A program made the position numbers and the translations under genes. The notes below the pieces were generated by a model. The model was not told the DNA's origin and ran no database searches. It saw only the letters and a list, made by a program, of their open reading frames with translations. Shown piece after piece: positions 45,438 through 60,250 of a DNA stretch of 64,000 nucleotides. The stretch's first letter is position 1. Each line of letters opens with the position of its first letter. The stretch spans positions 4,439,035 to 4,503,034 of the forward strand of contig NW_002060946.1 of assembly GCF_000150275.1 (NCBI RefSeq). The letters run 5' to 3'. The stretch comes from Trichoplax adhaerens. Its lineage: Eukaryota; Placozoa; Uniplacotomia; Trichoplacea; Trichoplacidae.

Positions 45438-47596
45438 TCATTGCGTATCTGTATCATGAACCGGTCTTAACGAATTATAATGGTTACCGAGGGCATACTG
45501 ATATTGATGAAAAGATAATCTTATCTTATTTTCTACATCGTACTGCTCTCCAATGTTTATGATGGATCCATTGGCCTGATATATATCCACGGGTACGTTG
45601 TAAACATTAGACAATGCAAGGATCTACAGTCATCGAAAAATTTAGTGTATTGCTTTAGAAATATTGCGTTACACTGTAGATGATATTACATTTCACAATT
45701 TTTTCAGTGACATTTAATATTCCATGCATAAGGAACCGTAATCACAGTGCGAAAATCTTACTTCTAATTGACCACCCCACTTTGCTGTTTCAGTGATATT
45801 TTGGCAATAGGATTTAAACTCTTCTGTACGATCAAGTTAGAAGCATACAGTACATGTAAACATTTCGTAAAATTTTTAAGAACTGCGGAATAATTTCTGA
45901 ACTCGATATACGAAGCTTTTTAAAATCATTATTTGCAATATTAAATTTGTCAAAGCACAAAAGTACTATACCAGATGCAAGAGAGCTATCATTTCCATCC
46001 AAAGCTATAAAAGGTACAAATTCGCTTTCATGGGCTACCATATAGTCAGCTGTTTGTTGTCGAAGATCGCTAACTGTTGCCTACAGCCAGATAAATTTTT
46101 ATATGAAGGATTAGACTATTTATTATTAATTATTTCAGTATCCTTAGAACAACAAATTGTTATCGCTTTTATTCAATTGAGGGATGCCATGGAGGCACCG
46201 CATTATGTAATAAGTGTATGATTTACTTTGATACCTTAGTTCCTAAGCGAGTATCGAGTTGGTCGGAAATAGCATAATATAAACTAAATGAAATACAAGT
46301 AAAATTTAACGAATTTTACTGTTCTATTTAAAAGCATAGCAGTTAATCGATAAATTTGTCTAATTTGACACTTAAATATAAGACGAAAGATTATCTCAGG
46401 TGTTCAGTAAAGTAGACACTGTAAGTCTTTGCAGGTATCACTTTTATTTGATACTAACCAATTTCCATCAGGGGGTACCTAGAAGAAGTAAAGTATTGCC
46501 TGAGTAAATATCTTGATACAAATAGAAAGGATGACGTCGTACCTCAAACATTATCAATTTATATTTGTTTTGTATATCTTGAAACTTTCGAATTTCTAAA
46601 TTTCGATCAGAATTAATATTTTCTGCTTCAGCTTCAGTAATTCTCTGCTGCCGCTCACGTTCTTTAGCTGCTTGCTTTTCCTAACGTGTATGAAATACTT
46701 TATTATGTTCACAAAAGGAGTGCACATTAAAAGACCTATATGCGTACACGTAGGTGTAGTATTTGTGACATTTACAGACAAGACTATTACATCTCAGAAC
46801 TTAGTGCTATAGTTTCTACGTACACGCCTCTTTTCAGCCCTTGATATCCTTGCAGTAGAAGTATTCTTTTCATTCTTTTCATTAGAATTTGAAATCTCCA
46901 AATTATTTTCATCCTACGATAGCGTTACAATTAGTTTATAATACCCAATATAGCCGTAGTAATCATCTTCAATCTCTATTTACAAGATGTCTGGAGACTT
47001 AATATATACATATAATTATACTGTCTATAGCACAATTGCAGATATCATAATTATCCATTTATATCGAGTAAATTTCATATAATTTGTCATTCAAATGTAG
47101 CATTATGATACGAACTTGAGTGTCTGGGGATTGTGCTTTCAGAGCTTTTAATTCAGCTTCGTGACGCTGAGTCAATTCCAATTCCAGCTGTGCTACTTCA
47201 GCTGAAACGAATTTTTTCTTTTTCTTGTCACCTTTAGGAACAGCATGTTTCAGCTTCTGTGTTTTAGCTATTGAATAATTGAGTAAAAGTTTTAAAGATA
47301 TCCATCCGCAACAATAGCCCAATTTCTCTACCTTTCTTATTACTTTCCAAACTGTGCACAGTTGACGCATTTATGGATCAGTACTGTATAGAGCTCAATA
47401 TCTTTGCTAGCAACAGTTCCAGCTGTGCACGTCTGCAGTACGATAGTGATTGAGCTTATAAGCTATACAGTATAAATCCAAGCTGGAGTTAATCCTATAT
47501 AATCAATACGAGGTTACCTTGCAGTTCTTTCCTTTCTAATTTATGTCTATCGAGTAGCTGCTGCAATTCTGAAACTTCTCCGTCGTTTTCTGCCAT
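45438..47596 (-). CDS. OTUD6B: OTU-domain deubiquitinase OTUD6B
   Basis: Nine exons: 47596-47518, 47267-47116, 46913-46824, 46680-46543, 46478-46459, 46283-46235, 46080-45972, 45823-45762 and 45623-45438; 294 residues (human 293). The N-terminal half is a charged coiled coil (VSELQQLLDRHKLERKELQ, PKGDKKKKKFVSAEV, ISRAEKRR, AEAENINSDRN). The C-terminal half is the OTU cysteine protease: VPPDGNC with catalytic Cys160, LYYAISDQL, LRQQTADYM, KWGGQLE, and ALGNHYNSL with catalytic His281. Family members cleave ubiquitin chains; vertebrate OTUD6B is linked to proteasome assembly and translation initiation. The 20-nt fifth exon encodes most of the active-site loop and the Cys codon is split TG|T across the next intron. 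It is head-to-head with GABARAPL2, 1.8 kb apart. Confidence 0.96.
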
Positions 47597-47810
47597 TTTC
47601 ATTGAAACAGAAATAGGCAACTGCTGCAGTGCTATGGTTACTGCTGTCAGTCACGGTTTACACCCATACAGGCAGTGGAGATATACAGTGCAGTACCGTA
47701 AACTGCTGTTCTTGCTCGTTCCTGCTAGAGACTATAATGTAATGTATTAACAGAATTCAGACGGAAAGACGAACTCAGAAGTCCCGAATCCAGTACAGTA
47801 CAGAGCAACC

Positions 47811-47877
47811 ATAGAATTGCTTACAGTACAGTACTGTAAAGTGTACTGTGCACTGTACACTGTACAGTACAGTACTG
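47811..47877. repeat. cluster of CTGTAC/GTACAG palindromic motifs
   Basis: Overlapping self-complementary words such as TTACAGTACAGTACTGTAA, CACTGTACACTGTACAG and TACAGTACAGTACTG follow one another with almost no other sequence, about 220-280 bp upstream of the OTUD6B start. The segment can fold in several registers. Confidence 0.8.
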
Positions 47878-48944
47878 CATTTATCGATGATGTCATCTTA
47901 TTAGGATCATCAATGAATCATCACTTTTATTTGATTTCATCAACATGCACGCATTGAAATCGAAATTTTAGTATTCGACTCGACGTTCTACTGTAGATAT
48001 TCGTACAACCAGTGCATATAGACAGTACTGCTGATCCTAGAGAGATTTTAGTCAATAACAGAGACTGTTGCTGTACACTTTACAAATTGGTCCTTTTAAT
48101 GTTCTGACTTCCAAGTTATCTATTTTCGTAACTAGTACTGGCATTTATTTATTTTAAGTTCAATATATATTTTAATATTATTTTGAAGTCAAGCACTGCA
48201 CTGCCTAGTATCTGCAGATTGCATATCTTCTGAATTAGAAGTGCTGATACAAACGGTTATACAAACTAATGGGTTAAAATGATAAAGATCACCTTTACAT
48301 TTAATCATACAAGTATACAGCAAGTTATCATAGACTGAGAGATATGCCAAGCAAGAATGAGATCTGCCAAAATTGGCATGAGAGTTAGGTTAAATAGGAA
48401 ATATGCGTAGTATGGAGATGACTTTATTAAGAGGTTATTAAGGAAAGAAATCATTGTAACTATAAATATCTCGACTATCCTCAAAAATGAATAGAGTAGA
48501 TGTATATATATTCGTACATTGTATTATGTGCTCCTACAGGCATTGAAGGTATAGGATTTTTTCCCTCCATTTAAAATGGTAATAGCATATTATCTCGCGA
48601 AAAGTTCATCTAGATAACCATTCAAAATTTAGTAACAGCTTGGTAATATCAGCTTCTATAATTAGAACCACTACGGGGCGTCGTACATGCAAACATTTAG
48701 CCGCACCTGCAACAGATAATTAATAAATAACGTACGAATAATTCGATATAACAGCTAAGAAAAAGAGAGACAATCGGGCTACATTATACAGACCCAACGC
48801 TCGTATAAAAAAGGAACATATGTTTGCTGATGAATACAGTTGAAGAGTACACATTATTTAACCATTAGTCAATAGCTGTAGTAGAATCGAATATCAACAT
48901 CGATTTGGACTACCCCATGTTGTTTCGTTTGATGAACATTTGTA

Positions 48945-49040
48945 CCGTACCGTACGTACAGTACATTCAGTAGACAGGTACAGTAGCCAGAGTACCATAC
49001 CGAGTACTGTAATGTACAGTATATAGTACTGTACTACACC
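48945..49040. repeat. cluster of GTAC-centred motifs upstream of GABARAPL2
   Basis: GTACCGTACCGTACGTACAG, AGGTACAGTAGCC, GAGTACCATACC, GAGTACTGTAATGTACAG and GTACTGTACTAC occur in series about 370-460 bp upstream of the GABARAPL2 ATG. Further members occur near 49150 and 49280. Confidence 0.7.
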
Positions 49041-49405
49041 GTAGGGACACTCCATACTCATTACTGTAGATGAGGGGTGACTGCTTTCCAGTCTACAACG
49101 CTAAGGCATGACTGAGCTAGTAGAGTCCAACGATACAGATGATCTACAGTACCGTAGATGGTACAAAACACTACGCGTACCGTCGTCCGTCCCGATCTTA
49201 TACTGTATGACGTATTGTGGGGAAAGCTAGTTAAAAACTGCTGGTCAGGCGTAAAGGTGCAGTTGGACGGTGTGAACTCAGTACAGTACGGTAGAGTACT
49301 GCTTTGACGTGTATCTTGATTTTACTCAAACGCTGAAATTGTTGTTATCGTCATAATATTTATCCTGACTTTTTTTTGATCAAGAGAAAGTGAACAAGAA
49401 TCAGA

Positions 49406-51583
<2,178 letters not shown>

Positions 51584-52853
51584 GCCTGTACCGAAAACAT
51601 TACCTGACCACGAACAGAAAAAAAGGACATTGTTACTGAATCATACTTTTATTAGAATCAGCTGAATGAAAGCTATTACTTTCCTAGTCATGAACAACAA
51701 TCGTCTATAATTAAATTAATTCAGTGATACTGTATAGGTTATACTATATTACTTTATTTAGCTACCTTCGACATCGACGCACGCAATAACATTTATCAAC
51801 TCCTAAAGTCTAGACAATGTTAGGATTTATACCTGCGGTATTAATGATTATCATTATAATATTACTTAGTACTTGACTACTTGTTATAGGATTTGTACGC
51901 AGAATTAATTTTGCATTATATCTAACTTGCTATTACATTGTGTAGAAATACTACGTACATTTAAAATTGTGGTAGTAAAATGTTTACCTGCATTCTGATG
52001 AGTTTCTACGTTTTAAAATGTCAACGAGTATTAGCAATAATACACAATTCCAGCGGTAATACATTCCCGATTGCTTCAGTACTTGTCATCTGTTTGTGTA
52101 CTAGTGCTATATCTAGACATTTCGTGAATACATTTGCAACTACGAAAACTTCGTTATTCACAAGTCGACAAGTCGAGTTTACTGTAAGCTCTCACTGATT
52201 GCTACTTATATCCTAACTACGCCGATAGAGAAATGTTATTCATTACGTACAAGTTAGTTATGGCTCAATAGCAGTAATTCTCTGTAACTATGGTAACCTG
52301 TAAGACATTTTAGACGTTTTGTGTTCTAATAACTATCTTACAAACGCTATTTAGATGATATCAGTCGCAGATGTAGCACATGCAAGTGAGGTAATTTGGA
52401 TTGTACAGAAGTAATGTCACTATAATAAAGATCCAAGGAATCCAATTAAAACATTCATTTCGTGACGTACAATTCCTTTGACTCTTTTTCGTATTGGGAT
52501 CTCTCACGTAAAACATCCATCAATTAAGTTACCTTAATGTATCCACGTAGGAATTAATAAGTTACATGTACATCAACGTAAAATCGGTCAAAATATCGTC
52601 TAGTAACACAATCAAGCCTAATTATTACATTTATTCAGTGAAAAGTTTTTAAAACTGATTAGCAAAAGTAAACATTACGTGGCATTATCGATTATAGGAA
52701 TAATCGCATTGAATTTCATCTATCTATGTACACCGTCCATAAATTTACCCAACTGTATTACGATTTTTCCGGATATACAAATATAAAACAATCGAAAATA
52801 GAAGCTAAAATATTTTTATCAAAACAAAATATAAATAGTAAAATATTTCTTAA
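51584..52853. other. intergenic between convergent genes
   Basis: 3' flanks of GABARAPL2 (+) and ADAT1 (-). The open frame at 51980-52198 is hydrophobic but has no splice partners or known motif, and I do not support it. Confidence 0.5.
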
Positions 52854-55302
52854 TTATACAGTTTCATTATGACTAGTCACATTATCAGCTAAATCAACTG
52901 AAAAAGATTCAAGAGATGTTGGTTTCCTAGGCCAGTAAGGAAATCTCTCGAAAAATTTTTCTCTGGCTCGGCGATATTCTGCAGATGCTATTTTGTAGTG
53001 AATGTAAGTCGTGAGTTCAGTATCCCTAGTATCAAGAAATTAAAAAGCTTGCAGTCCAGATTGCACAAAATGACAGAGTAAATTAATTTAACATCCTTAC
53101 TGTAATGTTCTTGGTATATTATCAGCATTAGTCGATTTAATGGCCCTCAAGAATGATTTAAAAAGTTCGTATTTGCAAATATAGCACCTTCATGTAATGT
53201 GTTCACATAATACAAGTTAGAAGATATCATTTGTGTAAGGATCTAGTTGAAATAAGTTTAAGCCGTGATGTTAACCTTGCTTTTGGAGAGGCTGCATTTT
53301 TTTTTGAAAACCCTTGTCGTCGTCCATCAACTACCACCTGCTGCTGGCACGTATCATCGCTACACCATATTATACCTAAGATGATAAGATATCATATGAA
53401 TCATACTCTTATTCTATTTAAAGAAGTAAATTTCAACTACTGCAATACCTGAAGAGCATATCGAGGGTTGCAAGGAGCTTCTGTCATTACATCGTTTAAT
53501 AACTTCTGCTTTACATTCCTCAAAGACACTAGAAATTTGTAATAGTAACGGCTCATTGACTTTGTATCCTTGAGGTAAATCATTAATATTCAGAATGCGA
53601 TCATACACTGCTCTTTTGAGCGCTGTTTCACTATAAGGGCAACTTGCGATAATAATCGATGATAGATAAATAGGGGGGTGTATAAAGTGCGATAACAAAG
53701 CCCCCTGTAAACCAAGGACGTTCCACTTTGCAATTTTATCGCTACAGGATGTTGATAAAGTAGGGTCTCCTCGTCCTGGTTTAGTACGGACTACGCCTAA
53801 TACATGATAATTTACACCAGGGAGGCAGGGATCTTGAGCTGCTCGAGGGACACATTTTGCTCCAGTACGATATATATCCATGAATTTATCAGACCATGTA
53901 CGCAACTCTTTAGATAATTTGGCTTGATAATGCAAAATACCATTACCTAAGCCGGTTTCAATAAAAGAGTCATCCCTCTTACTTTCTGTATCTTCAGTGC
54001 GTAACTTCTTATTGACACTGCCGCGTTCGACATCTGGAATGCTTCTATAAATACTATTTCCTATAACAGTTCCTTCATTTTCTGTTTTATCAATTGGCCT
54101 TTTGATATTTGAGTTACATTCTAAAATATCAATAAATTCTTTATCTCCTACACTTTCTGGTCCTTTTGGAAAAATAGATGCGTCACCACCTATAAAGGAT
54201 ATTTACAAATACAGAAGTACGAATATAATGAACCATATAATACGAAATAAGTAAATATTTAGATGTTATCGTTTTCATTATCTTACATGGTGTATGGCTA
54301 ATGAATAGGTGAAAAGTTACATTGTCTCGTAACCGGTAAAATCTTTTTTCAGAATTATAGCAAAATATGCTCTTCTTATCAGACTTGGTTAAACTCAGTT
54401 GATGGTACAGATATCTACAATAATAATATAAAACAATTTCAGCTTGATACTTAGAAATTTGTCATTATAATACAAAAACTTTATACTGAACGTCACTTTC
54501 GTATAAAAATTGTATAGCAATTCATTCTTTCACCTTAAGAATGCTCTTCGTGCAAGAACCTCCGCATGGCTGTCATTTACTCTACCACCTTAAAAAGAAA
54601 AATAATAAACCGCATCAAACTTCACAGATAAAATATTCATATACGCGTAGTCATCATTATTATATAATTGATCAAAGTAACCTCGTAAATTGATGCCTTA
54701 CCATCAGCCGGTATTTGATTTCTTCCTAAGCATTTCGATCCAGTTCCCATTGCTACAACAGTCATTTCTTAATTTCATTTGACAATAATGGTAATTAGGA
54801 GTAAGAATACGAAATAAACATTATTACGATATAGATATTGTTGATTCATCGGAATATATTATTTTAAGTCTAAAAAATGAAGCTGTATTCTTCAGAAAAC
54901 CTCAGTAATATCGATACCAAGGTAATAAATGTATTAATAAAAGTGATATTATACAGTAATGACTGTAGCAGTAAGAGATTAATGATGGATTGACTCTTTA
55001 ACATATTTATCACGATTTCAACTCTAGTTACGATAGGTACAGCTACAGAATGTAATTTATTCATGATTACAATTTTGCATGCACGATATTTTCAACTTGT
55101 TCTATTCTCAATCTGTACCATTTTTGGCCTGCGATCCGCGAAGAGATACAGCTTCTGATTTGACAATAGCGGCCATAACAGTCCATTCTCGACCAGCTTG
55201 CGGTTTGCCTGATTTCTTAAGCTTGCATCGGTAGAAATTTAGGCATAACGAACCTAGTCTTTCAGCAAAATCAGCATCTGCTTCTGGGCTAGCTTGCCAC
55301 AT
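52854..55302 (-). CDS. ADAT1: tRNA-specific adenosine deaminase 1
   Basis: Eight exons: 55302-55119, 54767-54702, 54588-54534, 54414-54287, 54189-53449, 53375-53276, 53187-53101 and 53025-52854; 510 residues (human 502). ADAT1 converts A37 to inosine in eukaryotic tRNA-Ala. ADAR-type deaminase features are visible: [28 protein letters not shown] with zinc ligand His91 and proton-shuttle Glu93, SHTPCGDAS with zinc ligand Cys145, and [10 protein letters not shown] with the third ligand near Cys293. The conserved YRTGAKCVP and [11 protein letters not shown] segments, which bind inositol hexakisphosphate and tRNA in relatives, precede it. Between Cys145 and about residue 240 is a Lys/Glu/Asp-rich insertion as in animal ADAT1. 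The start Met is followed by WQASPEAD. It shares a 430-bp divergent promoter region with TMEM231. Confidence 0.97.
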
Positions 55303-55732
55303 AACAATTTTAGCTAACTTATTTACTTTACAACACACTTTAAGATTTGAGCATTCGTTTCCTCCATATCAGGTAAAAGCATAGAGAAAGAGCAAAATAA
55401 GTCTACAATTTCTTACTTCCAAGGCTTCAGCAACAAATCCAGGTGCTAACAGTATCCATGGTTGCTCAATTGTGCATAGCCTTTAGGCACGTCCAATAAC
55501 TGAAGCTAAACTTCAGCATCATACATAAACATCCTCTCAATTCTATGCAATAACTACAGTATAACCAGGGAGCGCTGTTACGAGCACAATATAGTATCAT
55601 TATTGATAGAAACTAGACACTACAGTCTACTACAACCAACTATTGTCAGGGAGAGAATGATCAACATGGAGTACTTGACTATAATACGCAGGCGCAAAAG
55701 TGGAATATTTCCATGGAAATCTTCTAGCAGTC
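55303..55732. promoter_or_regulatory. probable bidirectional promoter region of ADAT1 and TMEM231
   Basis: Only 430 bp separate the two divergent start codons, so both promoters and 5' UTRs must fit here. ACAGTATAACC and CACTACAGTCTACTACA variants of the CTGTAC-type words occur. I see no clear TATA box. An upstream ATG at 55665 is out of frame with TMEM231. Confidence 0.5.
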
Positions 55733-57797
55733 ATGGCGGTTTATACTGTTTATAGTAGCCCGGTTTATCAACATTACACGGCAAGTGTTTGCTCCAAAGC
55801 TACCATATTTTTGCTATGTTGTATTATCTTAACCTTTATTCCACCGCTAATCTTAGCTTGGTATAGTCAAGGTAAGGCTAACGAAAGTATTAGCGAGAAT
55901 AATTCCGAGTTAAAATTTCTAGAAAACGTAATGACGATATTTGAAATAATTTCATACACATTCTATAAAACTTCTGTAATGTCGAATAGGATACAATATA
56001 GTATAAGATGAAGCAATACAGAAGCTTTTACGTTATTATCATGTCGTATATGCTATAAAATCATGTAATATCCATAGGAGATGATCGTTCTATACTTTAC
56101 CATCGTAAAGCGCACTACTTACTGTACGTTATGCGCTATTCTGACCCATCCACTATTTACTAAGCTAAAGTTGGCTTATGTGATAGTATTTTTCAGATTA
56201 TAAGAATTTCACAGTTACATAAAGTTCTCTTTTTCACTGTAAGAATTACCTTAGTTACATTACTGTATAAAATCTAATAAGTTAGTTATTTACGAACTAA
56301 TACACACAAAGATACAGATACGGTGGTGTACAACACTTAATATTCGCGCATTTACCGATATTTCGGAACTCTAATAACTACAACTATATAGTTTTATTGC
56401 CACTACTTTTTATATTACTATACCAGTAAAATTTGTATCAAATATCCTTTTTTACCAAAATATTTCTGATTTAGGCTATCTTATAAGGTTACAATCTATG
56501 ACATATCTATGCTAATCCAATTTCTTGTAAATGTACTGCAGAGGCTGAACCATACGAGACTGTATAATTTAGTCTAGAGTAACTACAGTTAGCTGAAATT
56601 TCTGATGTATCCGTCGCATATATACAGCTATACACAATAATCTATACTTACATCGCTACTTATGTATTAAGGATTCTGGATCCGAGAAAGCACTTTCAGA
56701 GAACAGCCTGATGTACGATTTAAGCATGACATAATCATGGTCTTGCAGGGCGATACTCCTGATTCACAATTAATTTGGAGTACGTATAGAAATCTTAATT
56801 TGTTAATGGAAAGCAAGCTAAGAGTTCCGCTTGTTCAGGTAAAAGCATACCAAAATTATAAATACCTTCTATCTAAATCGCTAATTTATAAAAAGCTGCT
56901 TAAATTTTTCTGCCAATTAGACTTCAGAAACAGACAGCAATCGCGATGGCCTGTACGACTACCTCGACTTTACGATTGAAGTACCAATGACTGGAACTGA
57001 CTCAGTTTACCAGCTTCAATTACTATTCACATTCGACTATAGATTATATGTAATAATACCTTACATACCGTATTACGAATTTAATGTTTTAATTCTATAG
57101 TGATTACAACATTGATTTACAATATTAATTCTATTAACAGAAATATCCAACCTTTACTATGGAATCTATGGCCTACATTCACTACTCATCCGCAGTAGCT
57201 GGGGCTGAATTTTATACTGTAGGAGATTTACGATTTCACCAAAAGTATCCTTTGCCTAGTTCTGGAATTTATTCCGTTAACAATGTAAGATGCATGATCG
57301 AAATTTACACTTACATAAGCTAACACTATCGTATCGAATTCATCGTACTTTATTACGTCTATTGCATTTAGAAGCCTGTAGTAAATAGTTCAAGTATTTA
57401 TACCTCGTCATGGAAATTATCCTCAATTTTTTCGGAATATTCAACTAGAAATGGTAAGCTTACAGTAGTAAATTTTATGCACTCGTTCTTATCAAATAAC
57501 ATGAATTAATTATACATTTTACTAACATATCTTACAGAAACAACCAATTACATATCGCATTCTCCGGTGTGGGTCTCAGGAAAGGCACCAGAACAAGCAT
57601 TTAATATAAGCGGAAGAATTTATTATCCAGAAGAGACCATAATCTTTCGACCTGGATTTTGGCAGCTCATTAAATGGGGATGGGTTCAGTACTTGTCCGT
57701 ACTATTAATCTTTCTATTTATTTTTAACAAGGTTAAACGTTTCGTATTTCTCAATCAACTGATCAACGTCATACCGAAGAAATATCACGCTGAATAA
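55733..57797 (+). CDS. TMEM231: transmembrane protein 231 (ciliary transition zone)
   Basis: Six exons: 55733-55871, 56672-56838, 56921-57049, 57141-57284, 57372-57453 and 57538-57797; 306 residues (human 316). MAVYTVYSSPVYQHYTASVCSKATIFLL opens into the first helix (LLCCIILTFIPPLILAW, about residues 27-43); a large extracellular/lumenal domain follows with SKLRVPLVQ, DSNRDGLYDYLDFTIEVP, LFTFDYRL and GDLRFHQKYPLP; the second helix (VQYLSVLLIFLFIF) is near the C-terminus after PGFWQLIKWGW. It matches TMEM231 throughout. TMEM231 belongs to the MKS/B9 module at the base of cilia, controlling ciliary membrane entry. Its presence implies ciliated cells. Exon 3 starts at the AG before ACTTCAG; the nearer AG breaks frame. 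Confidence 0.95.
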
Positions 57798-58310
57798 ATA
57801 TTTCCTCTAGTTCGTACGAAAATCTTACGTATTACCCATCGATGGCAATGATAATGGAAGTTCAACATATGTAGACTTATTGAAATTTCTACTGGAATTT
57901 TGCTTATCTAGTAAATTCAAATGATATTAAAGTTGTTAGAGCATTGGTATTAAGAGAATGGTAGGGAATTTTAATAATAACCGTTGATGCTACTACGATT
58001 GATGAGTTCGTTAACTAGTTTAATTAATGTTGAAATTACAGATTACCTAAATTACTGTTCATTAGAATTTACTAACTGTTTGATTTAAATGAAAAAATTA
58101 TTTTAGTTACCGGATATTCTAGATAGAACGTAGAAATTGTAAAATAAAAATTTTCAGCTGTTATTGTAATAAGATAAGAATATTCTATCCAAGTAATGCA
58201 TTTACATGATATACTAATTGTTTATCTATACTAAATGACTACCAAATTTCATGTTAACATCACGACTTTTGTAAATTTTCTTCTTTTTATTTTATTATTT
58301 GTTATCACTT

Positions 58311-58344
58311 ACATGGACTTCTAGATTTTACACGAAGTCCATGT
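58311..58344. repeat. 11-bp perfect inverted repeat
   Basis: ACATGGACTTC at 58311-58321 pairs with 58334-58344 across a 12-nt AT-rich loop, about 510 bp past the TMEM231 stop. Too far downstream to be an obvious processing signal. Confidence 0.7.
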
Positions 58345-59883
58345 CACTAGACATATCTGCATTCCACTATATGTATGTACAGTTTCAAGTAGAATCTGTA
58401 TGAAATATTTTAGCTTTAGAGAGATAATCAGCGGTTAACAGCTGCAATGTTCGGTCTTCCATAAATCATCATAGGAAATAGCGAAATCTGTCTTGGTCTG
58501 TTATTAAATATATCGTAAATGAAGGATGGGCCCAATATTGTTACCAGTGGAATCATGCAGTATTACTTTCTTCAGTATTGCATTTATGTAATGTACTTAA
58601 ACAGTTTCTTATCGGATACTAAGAACTTTTTGAGATTATGGCAAATAAATATCCATATTTCATAACAAAGTTAAGCTGATAACCTGTGATCAATTGAAAA
58701 GCTAAGAAAATTATTTACTTGAATTTAAAAGATGGTCATTAATTTATTTCCCTAATCAGTAACTAAGAAGGCCAATTTTGCATGCTTCTTCATACATCAT
58801 TGCAGAACATTCCATTTTGTGCAGCCTGTCGCATTACATACTATATTACGAAAGTCTTTTTTGGAAAATGACTGTAGCCTCTATCTTCTCGGTATTAATC
58901 GATAAATATACTTAGCATATATATATACTATTTATTATTAATAGTATAAATAGAAGTAGTTTGAATTGGACTTAGTTTAACAGATTGATAAAGCAAAAAA
59001 TTAACTGTACAATAAACAATGAATAGACGATTCAAATTTTCCTGCTAGGCGTCTTTAATTAAAGCAGTGGGTGGGAAAATTCTAGTCAGGTATGAATTTA
59101 TCAGGAATTGTTCAGCTAAGAGAACTGCTCCTGCATGCTGTAAAGTATAAAGTACTCTTACATTCTACAGCAAGTAGGAGTAGTTTTGTGATTGGTACAG
59201 TAGTTAGTGTTTTCGGTTTCTACTAGACATATTTGTTGCCAGGAGCATGCTAAAGTTTGCGGATTTCCGAATCAACTTGCACTTATTAGAAGACCATCTA
59301 TATAGGAACGAATGCTGTATCAGCAATTTGGTACTATTACACAGACTTTATTTTAGGAGGCAACCTGTATAGGAATGTATGCTGTATATGCAACTTCGTA
59401 TAACATTATTAACATATGGAGTTTTATCGACGCATGATGAATTCAAGAAATGCATCTACTGTAGACTGCGGTATTAAACTCTAGCCAAGCATAGTAAATA
59501 TTGGCCATTTAATAGATGCTCTTACATTAATAGTGCGATACGAGTATATACCACGGTGTAATTGCTGTATTCTCATCATTGCATGGATACTATCTACGTT
59601 TTAATATAGCGTCTCATACACAGCCCTATGGACATATGACACCATATTATGACAGCACCCGAGAGCAATTTGCTGTTGTACTAATTATTTTATGATCATT
59701 TATTTATTTTAACCAAAGTACTCTACTTATAGACGACTCAATTGCTCTACGCACAGAAAGTAGATCATCTCAGGTTATAGCGTTGGATTTAGTGATTGCA
59801 ATCATCCATATCATCTCGATCTTGGCCACTCTAAAGTTTGTACGGTATCTTATACGACTAACAGATAGTCATACTTCGAAGTA

Positions 59884-60155
59884 TTAACGTAGGCTAGGCG
59901 TTGATTACCGATTTGAGGAAAGTTAGTCAAATCTTTCAAAACCATCACAGTTTACCATATATCTATACCCAAATCTTACAAATTAAGGAGTTATTTCTCG
60001 TAGACGATCATCATACAGGTGATAACTGATCATATTATGAATGTAGGTTAGGTATTGATCACGAATTTGAGGAAAATAGATCAAATCTTTCAAGCAATCA
60101 AAGCTTATCAAATCTTACAAGTTGGCGGTTATTTCTTGTAGATTACCATCTAGGA
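59884..60155. repeat. diverged duplicate, ~150 bp apart
   Basis: ATTTGAGGAAAGTTAGTCAAA/TCTTTCAAAACCATCA near 59910 parallels ATTTGAGGAAAATAGATCAA/TCTTTCAAGCAATCAA near 60065, each followed by CAAATCTTACAA, GTTATTTCT and GTAGA. An old duplication just upstream of the GLOD5-like gene. Confidence 0.65.
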
Positions 60156-60250
60156 TATCAGCAATCGTGAAATAAGAAAAAGATCTTCATCCATTCATTC
60201 TCTATTACACTATTAGCACTTACTACAATACTATCGTAAGTCTCATCGAG

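Larger units (their letters stand above)
47597..49405. other. OTUD6B/GABARAPL2 divergent intergenic region
   Basis: Contains both promoters. Two dense clusters of self-complementary CTGTAC motifs lie near each gene start (47640-47880 and 48940-49300); the middle is AT-rich and unremarkable. Confidence 0.55.
57798..60250. other. intergenic, weak repeats only
   Basis: AT-rich. Contains an 11-bp hairpin (58311-58344) and two diverged copies of a ~120-bp unit (59884-60155). No coding exon recognised. Confidence 0.5.

Noticed and set aside
47059-47370. 103-codon minus-strand frame starting MRQLCTVWK
   Set aside because: Only the part 47267-47116 is coding (OTUD6B exon 2); the apparent start is in the intron.
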